From Glandiceps talaboti (lineage: Eukaryota > Hemichordata > Enteropneusta > Spengelidae): a DNA stretch of 64,000 nt. The stretch spans positions 24,295,225-24,359,224 of the forward strand of contig NC_135555.1 in NCBI RefSeq assembly GCF_964340395.1, written 5' to 3'. The notes below the pieces were generated by a model that saw only the letters and a program-made list of their open reading frames with translations, was not told where the DNA came from and made no database searches. Below, in pieces: positions 35,101-47,689 of the stretch; positions within the stretch are counted from its first letter, which is position 1; each line of letters opens with the position of its first letter. Both the position numbers and the translations under genes were made by a program.

Positions 35101-38100
35101 CTGTCATTGTACAAAATCCCTGTACCTGGGTGTTAGTCTGTCACTGTACAAAATCCCTGTACCTGGGTGTCAGTTTGTCATTGTACAAAATCCTGTACCT
35201 GGGTGTTAGTCTGTCATTGTACAAAATCCCTGTACCTGGGTGTTAGTCTGTCACTGTACAAAATCCCTGTACCTGGGTGTTCGTCTGTCACTGTACAAAA
35301 TCCCTCTACCTTGGTGTCAGTTTGTCATTGTACAAAATCCTGTACCTGGGTGTTAGTCTGTCATTGTACAAAATCCCTGTACCTGGGTGTTAGTCTGTCA
35401 CTGTACAAAATCCCTGTACCTGGGTGTTCGTCTGTCACTGTACAAAATCCCTCTACCTTGGTGTCAGTTTGTCATTGTACAAAATCCTGTACCTGGGTGT
35501 TAGTCTGTCATTGTACAAAATCCCTGTACCTGGGTGTTAGTCTGTCACTGTACAAAATCCCTCTACCTTGGTGTCAGTTTGTCATTGTACAAAATCCTGT
35601 ACCTGGGTGTTAGTCTGTCACTGTACAAAATCCCTCTACCTTGGTGTCAGTTTGTCATTGTACAAAATCCTGTACCTGGGTGTTAGTCTGTCATTGTACA
35701 AAATCCCTCTACCTGGGTGTCAGTTTGTCATTGTACAAAATCCCTGTACCTGGGTGTCAGTTTGTCATTGTACAAAATCCCTGTACCTGGGTGTTAGTCT
35801 GTCATTGTACAAAATCCCTCTACCTGGGTGTTAGTCTGTCATTGTACAAAATCCCTGTACCTGGGTGTTAGTCTGTCACTGTACAAAATCCCTGTACCTG
35901 GGTGTTAGTCTGTCATTGTACAAAATCCCTGTACCTGGGTGTTAGTCTGTCACTGTACAAAATCCCTGTACCTGGGTGTTAGTCTGTCAATGTACAAAAT
36001 CCCTGTACCTGGGTGTTCGTCTGTCACTGTACAATGTAATTTTAGGTGTTTCCGTTTATTTCAAATGCTGCTGTTAAATGCTGTTAAACAATACCAACAA
36101 CAAATATTTGCAAACATTTATACTGACCAGTTTCAAGTCCCTGTGCACTAAAGCTCTTTCAGTGAAACAATGGGAAGGCACTGCAGGAAATTACATCATT
36201 GTTACCAAGAAGCCTTACAATGTCTTGCATGATTTCCTAAACCTTTTTATGATTATTAAACACTTCTCTTTCAACAGAGTAATAAAGCTTAATACCCAAT
36301 GAAAACACAGGGTACGTGATTCATATATTTGCACCATTTTCTTTCTCTCAAACACAAATGGAAAACAGTGTGGTCATATCAGTTCACCCAATCAAACGTT
36401 TTGCCAATTGTATTACTCAAGATCTCAGAGAAAATTGAAAATTGTTTTGTTGATGATCATATTTGTTATGGTTGTCTAATCATTATAATTGACTGTTGCA
36501 GAACTCTGGACTGTTGTTGACAATTACATGTACAATCAAATATGTGTCATCGATAGAATTATGTCACATTGCTAGCAACATATCATAAGTAAAATTATAT
36601 TCAGTAATGACATTGTAATACTAGCCAGATTATTCCAACATTTGCATGATATGTATACTATTGAGTATCAATATCATACTTAAAACTTTTTGAACTTTGC
36701 AATTATAATTGCCCATTTCATGTAGTTGTTCTCAGTTTTTTTTTCTTTTTTTTTTTACAACTAATGGCATCTGTTATGGGTTATCTAATACCCGATCCAC
36801 TAGTCGTTGCTTCTGGCCAATTTCTTGAAGGATGTTGGAGTTGCTTCTCTTTGCTTTCCAGGGTATTCACAGCATTCTCCTCCAGTACCAGACTTCAAAT
36901 AAAAAGCATTAATCTTATTTTGAACTGCCTTGGTGATGGTCCAGGACTCACTGGCATACGTAGCAATGGGAAATATAAGTGTCTGAACAAGTTTGATTTT
37001 GGTAGCTTTGGTGACATTCCTATCAGCCCAGATCTTATAAGCTTAGCCATCACTGATCTTCCCCAAACCAGACACCTTCTGATCTCTTCCTGACATCCTC
37101 CAGTGTAACTGATATATGCTCCCAAAAAGTTGAACTTGGTGACCACTTCAACCTCTTCACCTTCTATAGTTATGGGGTCAGTATTGATATCATCACCAAT
37201 TATCATTATTTTGGTCTTGGCCACATTAAGGTGGAGACCCACGGCTTCGCTTTCATGTTTTACCTTAATTAGCAGATAGCAGAGCTCTTGGAGAGAGGGA
37301 GCGATGAGAGTAGTGTCATCGGCATAGCATAGGTTAGTCAGATGCCATCCACCGCAATGGATAAACCTCTTTTCTGGTTGTCAACTGTTCTTCTCATTAT
37401 GTATATAAGTTGAAAAGGGTTGGGGAAAGAATGCAACCTTGTCGAACTCCCTGCCCCAGGCTGATCCAGTCACACTTTCACCTTTTTCTGTTCACACACA
37501 AGCAAGCTGACCATTGTAGAGGTTCTGAATTAACTGTACTAAGTGTGCAGGTATACCCATAGATAGGAGAGCCTTCCTGAGGACACCATATCTGACATAG
37601 TCAAAAGCTTTTGAGTAATCGATGAAACAGAGAAAAGCCTTCCTCTTAAATTCTCTGCATTTCTCAATAATGTGCCGAATATTTGCTAAGTGGTCTCTCG
37701 TGCCTCTTCCTCTTTTGAAGACTGCTTGCTCAGGAGGTAGCTCTCTTTCCAGATATTGACGAAGTCACTCATTTAAAATATGAAGTAGAACCTTACTAGC
37801 ATGGGGGATGAGAGCTATAGTTCTGTTGTTCTTACACTCGCTAATGTCCCCTTTCTTTGGGAGTGTTTGGAAGATAGACTTCTTCCAATCTGTTGGCCAG
37901 GTTTTGGTATGCCAGATCTAATTACATAACTTATGCAGCAACTTAATTCCTTTTTTCATCCATACCCTTCAGAAGCTCGCTGGGGAATTCATCTACTCCC
38001 GGCGACTTGTTGTTTTTCATTTTCTGGATGGCATTTCTTACTTCTGAAAGTAGTACTTCAGGTTCTTCATCAGGAGCTGTGACTTCCTGCACTATTGCAA

Positions 38101-41100
38101 CAGATTCCTTGGAAGCATACAGTCCCTCACAGTACCTCATCCATCTATCCTTGATCTCATCACTTTCTGTCAAGATCTTTCCATTTTTATCTTTAATCAC
38201 TGCCAGCCTAGTTGTACTTGTGCAAGTCAGATTTCTCACACCTCTGTAGAGGCTTCTGCTGTTGTTCGTAGAGCTGTGATTTTCAACTCGTCCCAATTTC
38301 GATTCGCCCCTTTGTCAACTCGCCCCAATTTCTTCCGCTCATTCAAAATCCTGTAGGAAAGTAATTTACAGATCTTTGCAATATGATGTACATGTGCATG
38401 TATTTAAGTAAATATAAAAGACGTTACAATACTACGTCTTCAAAGACTAAAAACCGTTTCAGTTTTTTTGGTAGGAAAACCAGACCTTTATTGTTGTAAC
38501 AGATACTGAAAAACATAATAAACATTCAGTCTAGAAATCTGATGCACTGAAATTGGGGTGAGTTGACACTGGGGTGAGTTGAAAATTGGGACGACTGGTT
38601 GAAATGGGACAAGTTGAAATTGGGACGAGATGATCCGCCACCGACTTATGGTATTGCAGCACCATGCACAGTTTACAGACACTCTGTTTCACCGAGGACA
38701 CAGCTAAAGTTCTCAGTCACATTCTTGTCGTGCGAAGTGTTTAGGGACCCGTCAGTTTCTTTGGTCGGGGGGGGGGGGCAGTGGATTGGTAGGGTGGATT
38801 GGTAGGGTGGGTCACCCTGTTTTTGTAAGCAGTGGGGGGGGTCATGCTGTTTTGATAATTGTCGGGGGGGGGGGTCATTGTGTTTTGGATTGTGAAGGAA
38901 GAAAAAATCCCTTTCTACAATGGCATATAGCCTTGTTTGAAATGTGGAACATGTAGATATTTGTTCTTGTCCCTATTAGTACATGAATTCTTTAATATTA
39001 CTTACATGTATTAGTTCAAACATAGCTACCACACTAGTTATAGAACATGTTATGTAAATGCGTGGCTGTTTCACAATCAATGCTTCACTTATATTGCACT
39101 TTTGGGCAAACGTGAACTTGAAGGTTTCGTAATGGTAATCTTCATAGATTGTTTATAAAAGAAGTTAATCTAAATTGTTGTACTCGTCAGTATGAACTTG
39201 TCAGAAGGGGTTGATACACTTTCTATTTTGGACACTACATGTTATTGTTACTACAAATCACCACATCTCTTGAGATTCCAGTTTCTATTTTGCCTTAATA
39301 GAAGCAAAAAACTCTAGAGCTGTCACGGGAAACCCCCAAGGACTCCCTCACCCCCAGAGGTCACTCATGCATTCAACCAACAATCAGATGCATCAACAAC
39401 CTTTCTACTGTCAGAAGGGTACTAAACTTTTCTTAAAACATTTTCACCCTATTCTAATTTGAGATGATATTGCTTTTAAAGATGTGAAATGTTTGCCAAG
39501 ATAGTCTAAAATTGCCATAAACTCCAAATATCCCCTACCAATGGTGCTGCCTTGTAAAGCATGGATTAAGTTATTGCTTGAAAGGGTCTCAATAGTCTCA
39601 AAATAGACTTTTCAGAGTTAAAAACCTCCTAGACTTCTAGGGGGAGACCACCTACGACCCCCCTAAGAGATGTACTTATTCCCTTCTCAAGCTTTCCCCC
39701 TATCAAGATGCTATTAAACTCCTTTTGGAATATATTTATCCTGTGTAGTGAATAATTACAATTATGGTAGCGCTATCCTGGGATCTTATAAAGTATTTGC
39801 AAGACAGTCAAGCAGTCCACACAGAGTCATGATTAAAAAATACCTGTCATTTGAATATTATATATATATGGGGGGGGGGGTCATCATGTTTTAGAATTAA
39901 GTGATATGGGGTCAGCCTGTTTTTGGTTTTACAAATAAGGGGGGGGGGGGGTCAGTGACTTTTTGTGGGCCAGATTTAAGAATACACTGCCTCCCCCCCC
40001 CCGGCTGGAGAAACTGACCGGTCCCTTAGCTTGCCAACCGGTGTCCATTATGGTACTGTCGTATATATGTAGGGAATACAGCTCAGCCGGCATCCTGTAC
40101 TGCGGTATATCTCAGACTATTGTCGAACCTCATTTTATATACATCCAGAGCTAATCTCAGACTACTATTCTCTGTAGTGGTCTGACGGTACATGTATATG
40201 CTCGGTACTAACGCTCCTCACTGTATTTCCTATATTAATGTTATCTCAGTCCACGAATGGTGGTGTGACAGGCAAGGTCCATCAATCAGCTTCGTTGCTC
40301 ACTGTTCAGCCTGACACTGTCGTAGTTCTGCATTGCCGTAGTTCTCTGTGATCTAGCAACTTCACGAGCGCCTGTGTATGTGTACTTGTATCCAAGGAAT
40401 TGTGGGATAACTTTACTTCCACCGCCATTAAAAAGGCTTTGTCATGTGAAAAAAGTATTACACCGCCACAGAAAAAATTGGCCAGTGAAACTAAATTGCG
40501 CCCTCAGAGGCAGAGAGTTGCATATATTGAAATTAAACGTAACTCATATCATCAAAATTAGTTTTGACTTGGAATTTCAAAAGTCTGTTCTTGGGATGAA
40601 AAAAAATTCTTGAAAGTTTCCTTTCAAAAACTAAAAGTTTGTTCTTGGAAAATAAAAGTTTTGTATGAAATATTAAAAGTTTACAGTCGAAAATGAACTT
40701 TTATTGAAATCCTAACGTTTACTCTTGAAAAAGAAGATTCCTCTAAAGACTTAAAAGTTTATTCTTGGAAAATGTTTGGACCCCAAGAATTAAAAATCTT
40801 GTCATGCAAATAAATTTTCTGCTCTGTAAAATGGAAAATTTGTCTTAGAAATTTTAACTTTTTGCTTTGATATTTCCATTTTGAACTAAAAAAATAATCT
40901 TTTGTCCTATTAAAGAAAAACTATATCCTTGCATTAAATATTTTACTCTCAAAAAATTAATTATTTCTTCCACAAATGTATTGTTCCTATGTCACTTGTG
41001 GGCCACCATACACAAGTGTATGAAACACTTACCCTTCTGTTTATCAAGACTGCAATGACTCGGTTTTACTGTCTGGGATTCGTCGTATCCATTAGCACAG

Positions 41101-41767
41101 TCAAAAACCCCATCGCAAACAAATTTTTGAAGCACACACTTAGGGGAAGTGTTTTGCTCGCAGGCGAAGGCTATACCTCTGCTTATTAATGTCTCGCATT
41201 GGTCATCAGCTGTAGAATAACAATAATTTGATGTTATTTCTTCGATAAACGACTGCTATCACGATGTTTACATAAATGTGGTGTAGAAAACAGATAAGAC
41301 AGTCTTCCAAGATGTAAAATTCGCTAAACGTTTCGAGCAATAGCTCTTTATCAAAAGCAGTGAAGTTCAAGGTTAGACAGCTAAGAGCCAGTCTGTTTTT
41401 GCATACTAAGTAATGAAAATGCGTTAGAGAAAATATCGTGAATACACGTGTACTTGACTATTGCGTATATTGTACTAGTCTTTTTCAATTAACAGGATGG
41501 TGATATTAAGGGCGAGCTTTCCATCTTTATGTTTCTCAACTTTAGGACGGTCGGTCGGTTAGTTGACCGGTTTAGTGGTTAGAAAGTATAAGGTAATAAT
41601 TGTCTTCAGTCACCGACCACAATAATAATGATCACTTTGTCATGTAGCCCTAAATATTTTTAATTGAATTTGGTAATTAGTAAAAAGTCAAGGACATTCA
41701 ATGACTTACGTATATTTGCAGACACAGTGATGATAACCAAAACAAGTACAGCGAGTTGACGAATCAT
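32041..41767 (-). CDS. LDLa gene B: small secreted protein with two LDLa modules (spliced)
   Basis: Coding exons 41767-41710 (58 nt), 41209-41033 (177 nt) and 32189-32041 (149 nt) join in phase 1 to give 127 aa. Residues 1 to about 17 (MIRQLAVLVLVIITVSA) form a signal peptide very like that of gene A. Module 1 carries six Cys with CDGVFDCANGYDES. Module 2 carries six Cys with KKDCFDESDEDVNC and ends PNKN-stop, lacking the four extra Cys of genes A and C. Both modules keep most acidic Ca2+-site residues. The last intron is about 8.8 kb and holds a minisatellite, a SINE and an RTE-like LINE. Because of that length, the join between the second and third exons rests on phase, on the ANCxSD start shared with gene A, and on the lack of another candidate. 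Confidence 0.75.
32221..32590 (+). mobile_element. tRNA-derived SINE with L2-like tail
   Basis: A pol III A box (TGGTTAGCGTG, 32239-32249) and B box (GGTTCGAGCCC, 32275-32285) lie in a tRNA-like head. A body follows (CAGTCAACCCAGCTGTATAA, CCCCGGGGAGTTGAGGAAGA). The tail is TTGTAAAGCGCTTTGAGCAC, AAGCGCTATATAAG and (ATT)n. Tails of this form are typical of SINEs mobilised by L2/CR1-type LINEs. It lies antisense in the last intron of gene B, about 30 bp from the splice acceptor. Confidence 0.85.
32595..34110. other. Gene B intron, no gene seen
   Basis: AT-rich intron sequence with a G10-plus run near 33068 and a C12-plus run near 33560. Short frames show no family signal. Confidence 0.5.
34112..36034 (+). 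repeat. 37-bp minisatellite array, about 52 copies
   Basis: The unit is GTACCTGGGTGTTAGTCTGT plus CATTGTACAAAATCCCT. Variants (GTCAGTTTGTC, CTCTACCTTGG, one-base-short AATCCTGTACC) recur with periods of 111 bp near 34.79-35.02 kb and about 147, 111 and 73 bp near 35.30-35.63 kb. It lies within the long intron of gene B. Confidence 0.97.
36035..36734. other. Gene B intron, no gene seen
   Basis: AT-rich sequence between the array and the LINE tail, with no recognisable coding or repeat signal. Confidence 0.5.
36735..38275 (-). mobile_element. RTE-like LINE, 5'-truncated, with poly(A) tail
   Basis: On the minus strand: GKILTESDEIKDRWMRYCEG, then VRNAIQKMKNNKSPGVDEFP, DYSKAFDYV, LTNLCYADDTTLIAPS (catalytic YADD intact) and GLHLNVAKTKIMIIG. 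It ends in an A-rich tract (T-rich on plus, 36736-36757). Frameshifts near 37.75, 37.95 and 37.45 kb break it. The motif set suits the RTE clade. The endonuclease half is missing. It is in the gene B intron, same strand as the gene. Confidence 0.8.
38276..38635. mobile_element. Foldback/MITE-like element with subterminal CAACTCGTCCCAATT repeats
   Basis: The left side (38285-38332) has CAACTCGTCCCAATTTCG and CAACTCGCCCCAATTTC. The right side (38545-38632) has the inverse motif four times (GAAATTGGGGTGAGTTGA, GAAAATTGGGACGA, AAATTGGGACGAGATG). The two sides could pair as a long imperfect stem around about 210 bp. No coding capacity. Confidence 0.55.
38740..39990 (+). repeat. Inverted paralogous segment (partner spread over 52.8-58.6 kb)
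   Basis: The plus strand here matches the minus strand at 58.57-56.78 kb and 53.76-52.79 kb, including AGTCCTTGGGG/CCCCAAGGACTCCCTCACCC, CTATTTTGGACACTACATGT-like sequence, TAGTCTAAAATTGCC and the G-run GGGGGGTCA motifs. This copy is continuous, so it shows the uninterrupted arrangement. Confidence 0.8.
40000..41032. other. Gene B intron, no gene; degenerate AAAGTTTGTTCTTGG repeats
   Basis: Between about 40560 and 40960, variants of AAAAGTTTGTTCTTGGAAAA recur irregularly in very AT-rich DNA. Nothing else was recognised. Confidence 0.4.
41033..41209 (-). CDS. Gene B middle exon (first LDLa module)
   Basis: A 177-nt symmetrical phase 1-1 exon with acceptor GTTATTCTACAG and donor GTAAGT. It encodes DDQCETLISRGIAFACEQN, then KCVLQKFVCDGVFDC and YDES. 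Confidence 0.85.
41710..41767 (-). CDS. Gene B signal-peptide exon
   Basis: ATG at 41767 opens MIRQLAVLVLVIITVSANI. The donor GTAAGT follows phase 1. The upstream acceptor TTTACTAG/GTTCACAATC corresponds to that of gene A. Confidence 0.85.
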
Positions 41768-41957
41768 GATTGTGAACCTAGTAAACAAAAGGAATGAAAC
41801 AATGATATTTCTATTTTAACATTCGCCATCTTGAAAGTTAACCGGTCTCAATAAATTTGTCAAAAATCTAGTTAATTAAGGTAGTCATTCTATCATCAAG
41901 GACGATACATACGGAGTCGACATTCAAGTTCCCTCTACCTTAACGTTGAGAACGCGC

Positions 41958-41959
41958 TT

Positions 41960-42012
<53 letters not shown>
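41958..42012. repeat. (CA)n microsatellite
   Basis: About 26 CA units followed by short TA tracts. Confidence 0.97.
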
Positions 42013-42020
<8 letters not shown>

Positions 42021-42022
42021 AC

Positions 42023-42587
<565 letters not shown>

Positions 42588-42894
42588 AATTTTGAAATAT
42601 ACAAGCAGCTTTTATCGGTATGACGTCAGATCACTCTACAAGGCATGATCTTACAGTGTCAATGTTACTTATAAAGTTGTGGCCTTCAGCTCAGCCAATG
42701 AGATCCAAACATTGTATTTAATATACAACAGCCCGAGCCTGATTTCCCCCGGTCCTTTCCCCTTGTAATTGTTGAAGGCTCCCTTACGAACATTTTTTGA
42801 GACTTTTCTTTCAGAGTGTGTAATGCCTTCATGTTTTGATAACTTTAGTATCAAATCAGTGACAAGGAAGTCCACAGTACATTGTAATTACATG

Positions 42895-43640
42895 CCTGAA
42901 TGATTACAGACCGGTTGCGTTGATATGTGTTATTATGAAGTGTTTTGAATGACGTTTTCATCATATTCATTTATAGGCATGTCTGGTCCACGGACCTTGA
43001 TTAGTTCCTGGGAGAACTATTGCTATGGCCCTCACGGAATAAATATCCATTCAATTCAATTAAATATTAAACTTGTGTTACCACAGTCTCTGCGCCCCTA
43101 CCAACTTGCGTATCATCAAGTTGTTCCGTAGAAGATGCTGTTACATGGCGTTACATTCGATTTTTAACTCTTCTTGATATAGATGTGACCCATGTGCGCG
43201 GATCCTCTTTGTTAACTTCAGGTATGCATTCAATGCAATAATTCAAACAAAACTGTTTACTAAACTCTCAGATCTAGGAATCAGCTCTTCTATTTGCCGG
43301 TGGGTCTTATAAAATGTTATTGATGATAGACCACAAGATTTGCACTCGCATTTCCTCTCACATTGTTCTAAACACGCGCGCCTGTACAGCGCTCCCGAGG
43401 GTTGTGTTTTAAGTCCATTGTTGTATTCACTCTTTACACAGTCATGATTGCACGTCAAGTATGATAATAATGTCGTTGTTAAGTTTGCTGATGACATTAC
43501 AGCAATTGACTCGGTATGTAAGAACGGCGAGACAGGGCAGAATTTAAGAACCTTGGTCAAATGGTGTGAAGTGAACAATCTCGAACTCAATATTAATAAG
43601 ACCAAGAAAGTGATTGGTTGATTTTAGATTGGTCTCGATT
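42895..43640 (+). pseudogene. Decayed non-LTR reverse transcriptase
   Basis: Broken plus-strand frames read LNDYRPVALICVIMKCFE, LRPYQLAYHQVV, then GCVLSPLLYSLFTHDC, VVKFADDITAIDSVC and VKWCEVNNLELNINKTKK. These are RT motifs in correct order with the FADD box intact. Many frameshifts are present, and a foreign piece with an ATTCAATTCAATT tail interrupts it near 42960-43070. Confidence 0.75.
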
Positions 43641-43839
43641 GTCTCAGGGTGAGTTAACTTCACTCGATAATCTAAAAGGTCCTCCAAACTTCAGAAAAAA
43701 TCATTGGCACCGATCTGCCATCACTTGATTCCATATATCGCTCGAGGACTGTCCGCAAGACAACATCCATTACATACGCATAATTCAAATCATCCCGCTC
43801 AGTCCTTTTTAATCACTTCATATAAAGTTTGATAATATA

Positions 43840-44210
43840 GCTTGTAGTTTTAATGAGTCATTTGAATAATTAACCATTTTATATTTTACGAATACACGTT
43901 TCGATTTGTACATGCGCCAAACAAAACAAAGCACCCATGTCTCAAAAAGCTTATAACTCTTAATTTAATGATTCATTTTCATAATTAATGGTTTTCAGTA
44001 ATTAGGTTATATCTTAAGAGTGCATACTTCAAATTCAATATAACTTGGTACATACTTCATACAGAACTATCCGCATACGTTTTGTTACATTCCAACAATT
44101 ATTGTGTGTAGGAATGAAAATCTAAAGACTTTGCCCTTACAGAAGGAATTCAATTTAAATCTGACTTTGTCCTAACAGAAGGCATTCAGGTTAATTCTGG
44201 TTGCATTTGT
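43840..44210 (+). repeat. AT-rich dispersed repeat, short copy of the 146-bp family
   Basis: Contains TTCATAATTAATGGTTTTCA, then GTAATTAGGTTATATCTTAA and GAGTGCATACTTCAAATTCA, and ends with CCTTACAGAAGG-type sequence. It matches the plus-strand family at 54.2-55.4 kb. Confidence 0.65.
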
Positions 44211-44214
44211 TAAG

Positions 44215-45050
44215 ATATTTGCTAATGTGTCTTGTTTTCAGGGTAAGAATAATTTTTGCTGATCATTCAGTGTGATATTCTTTCTCGCATGTCATCTGTC
44301 TCGATCGTTGCAAATATAGTGTGACAGAAAGTAAAGTGTGAAATTCAGAAATGAAACGACGACTGATAAGGAAGTTGGCAATTGAAAATAAAGAAAGTAA
44401 TGGGGATGTGAATGACAAACTAACACCCTTGAAAAGTCGTTTTGAACATTAACTGTGTACATCTAAAATAATATCTTATAACACTAGTGTTGCAAATGAA
44501 TTATACCATTGTCCTGAATTTGTAATTACCATGTTTGGGTTCAGACATGACGCTGTTTATACATGTCTCCAAACACCCAGTTGGAGAGAATCTTATTATT
44601 GCAATAGCTAACATGGGCGTCAAGACAATAATTTAGACGTGCTTTTATAAATTTATGCCATCTCATTTCAATAGGTATTGCTATCATTTTCCTGAGAATA
44701 AGAAAGTTTAGTAATGAGGAAGAATGTCACGACTCTACATGTTTAGTATTTTAAAAGATAGTGTGTCTGGAAAAAAAATTGTCCTCAAGGCGCCCTTTTG
44801 TTTCAAATTCACGCACCTAAGCGTCATTCGCGTAATTTAAATATAGTCATGTTTAGACAATAGACTTTACAAGTTTTCCCCTAAAGTGATTTGTAAAATT
44901 TGAGTCAGTCGAATGTTGGCCCTGGCCACCAGGGCCTTGATAAATAAAGTCTATGTTCCAGTTTATACCACATATATCATCTCGTATGCAGTTTATCATA
45001 CAACAACAAGTCTTGCTGTTAATCTTAAAGATTTAATACCATAGTATCAC
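44215..45050. other. 5'UTR intron of gene B (inferred), no gene seen
   Basis: AT-rich sequence without a supported coding frame. Confidence 0.4.
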
Positions 45051-45057
45051 AACTTAC

Positions 45058-45120
45058 CTATACTATAGTATGTGAAGACGATGACGATTCTCAGACGGCG
45101 TTTGTCACTTGCTTCAATGT
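45058..45120 (-). other. Gene B noncoding first exon (5'UTR, inferred)
   Basis: Minus-strand sequence ends CATACTATAGTATAG at a strong donor GTAAGT, about 30 bp downstream of a TATA box. This mirrors the layout of gene A. The intron to the acceptor beside the gene B ATG would be about 3.3 kb. The link is inferred. Confidence 0.5.
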
Positions 45121-45145
45121 ACGATAGCATCCAGATGTTTATGCT

Positions 45146-45154
45146 CTATTTATA
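45146..45154 (-). promoter_or_regulatory. TATA box, probable gene B promoter
   Basis: TATAAATAG on the minus strand, about 30 bp before the inferred noncoding exon. Confidence 0.55.
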
Positions 45155-45159
45155 CATTC

Positions 45160-45946
45160 TCGTCAATGAAGGCTGTTCCATTAATTGGTCTGTTCCAACG
45201 ATCCTAGAGGAACACCATCATCGTTGGATAGAGCTTATTTATAAGTATAGAGTGTACCCGCATTAAAGTACACATTTCTGCCTTTGTTTGCTTCAAACAT
45301 CGTTTCCACTGCACTGTAAAGGATATTCTCTCATTGTGATAAAACAGAACAAAAATGGAAAAAACATTTGTAATATGTATTGTACATACTACTATAAGTT
45401 TCAAATAGTTTGTTTCATTAACATACCACATACATCTAGTGTCTGTCAAATATCAATACAGTGAATTCACTTCTATTTTGTACATTTTAGAACAGTAAAT
45501 ATCGCTATCGCTCGCAACAATGCAGCACAGAATATACCCTATCACTCACGATATTAACTGCTGTATGCCCTATCATGAGGACGCTTGGTTCTTTCATAGA
45601 GTCAACAATTGCAAACCCCAGAAACAGAATTTATAAATAAACAAATAAAAAGAAATAAATAGAGCTATATTACTTGCCAAAAACAATGGAACAAAATAAA
45701 CTGTAAATCGAATTCTGTGTATTGTGAATTAAGTTAGGTTATTTATCAGACAAATTTGCAATTATTAGCCGTGAATTATTTTGTGTCATTCGGTGATGAA
45801 TTATAGTAGCAAGTAAAACAAATGTTTGAATTCTGTGGAATAATGGAAACAACGATCCCGTCCGTCTTTTAATGTCGTGTACATTGACAGCAGTGCCTGT
45901 ATATTTCTATGGTAGAGAAATGAATATAGAACACCATTAGACGAAA
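45160..45946. other. Intergenic, no gene seen
   Basis: Region upstream of the gene B promoter up to the 31-bp array. No supported feature. Confidence 0.45.
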
Positions 45947-47612
45947 TAGTCATTCTCTACCACAGCCATCGATATCATAGTCATACTCTACCACAGCCAT
46001 CGATATCATAGTCATACTCTACCACAGCCATCGATATCATAGTCATACTCTACCACATCCATCGATATCATAGTCATACTCTACCACATCCATCGATATC
46101 ATAGTCATACTCTACCACAGCCATCGATATCATAGTCATACTCTACCACATCCATCGATATCATAGTCATACTCTACCACAGCCATCGATATCATAGTCA
46201 TACTCTACCACAGCCATCGATATCATAGTCATTCTCTACCACAGCCATCGATATCATAGTCATACTCTAGCACAGCCATCGATATCATAGTCATTCTCTA
46301 CCACAGCCATCGATATCATAGTCATACTCTACCACAGCCATCGATATCATAGTCATTCTCTACCACAGCCATCGATATCATAGTCATACTCTAGCACAGC
46401 CATCGATATCATAGTCATTCTCTACCACAGCCATCGATATCATAGTCATACTCTACCACAGCCATCGATATCATAGTCATACTCTACCCCATCCATCGAT
46501 ATCATAGTCATTCTCTACCACAGCCATCGATATCATAGTCATACTCTAGCACAGCCATCGATATCATAGTCATTCTCTACCACATCCATCGATATCATAG
46601 TCATACTCTACCACAGCCATTGATAGCATAGTCATACTCTACCACATCCATCGATATCATAGTCATTCTCTACCACATCCATCGATATCATAGTCATTCT
46701 CTACCACATCCATCGATATCATAGTCATACTCTACCACATCCATCGATATCATAGTCATACTCTACCACAGCCATCGATATCATAGTCATACTCTACCAT
46801 AGCCATTGATATCATAGTCATACTCTAGCACATCCATCGATATCATAGTCATTCTCTGCCATACCCATTGATAGCATAGTCATACTCTAGCACAGCCATC
46901 GATATCATAGTCATACTCTACCACAGCCATCGATATCATAGTCACACTCTACCACAGTCATCGATATCATAGTCATACTCTGTCACAGCCATCGATATCA
47001 TAGTCATACTCTACCACAGCCATCGATATCATAGTCATACTCTGTCACAGCCATCGATATCATCGTCATACTCTACCACAGCCATCGATATCATAGCCAT
47101 ACTCTACCACAGCCATCGATATCATAGTCATACTCTGTCACAGCCATCGATATCATCGTCATACTCTGTCACGGCCATCGATATCATAGTCATACTCTAC
47201 CATAGCCATTGATATCATAGTCATACTCTAGCACATCCATCGATATCATAGTCATTCTCTGCCATACCCATTGATATCATAGTCATACTCTAGCACAGCC
47301 ATCGATATCATAGTCATACTCTACCACAGCCATCGATATCATAGTCACACTCCACCACAGTCATCGATATCATAGTCATACTCTGTCACAGCCATCGATA
47401 TCATAGTCATACTCTACCACAGCCATCGATATCATAGTCATACTCTGTCACAGCCATCGATATCATCGTCATACTCTACCACAGCCATCGATATCATAGC
47501 CATACTCTACCACAGCCATCGATATCATAGTCATACTCTGTCACAGCCATCGATATCATCGTCATACTCTGTCACGGCCATCGATATCATCGTCATACTC
47601 TACCACAGTCAC
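45947..47612 (-). repeat. 31-bp minisatellite array, inverted relative of 8931-10350, about 54 copies
   Basis: The unit on the plus strand is CTACCACAGCCATCGATATC plus ATAGTCATACT, the reverse complement of the unit at 8.9-10.35 kb. Variants (CACATCC, CTAGCACAG, TCTGTCACAG, TGCCATACCC) occur in a 403-bp (13-unit) higher-order order from 46796 and 47199. Confidence 0.97.
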
Positions 47613-47689
47613 TAACAAGATGAAAAGAGATTTACATATTAAAGTGATGATGAGATACGTGTATCTTACATTACTCATATATTTCTACG

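Noticed and set aside
34464-36151. Repetitive frames of the type VCHCTKSLYLGVSL
   Set aside because: Produced by the 37-bp minisatellite reading through three frames in turn; located in an intron with no start or splice context.
41310-41400. Penelope-like 3' end near AAACGTTTCGAGCAATAGCT
   Set aside because: Suggestive word usage only; no coding motif nearby to support it.
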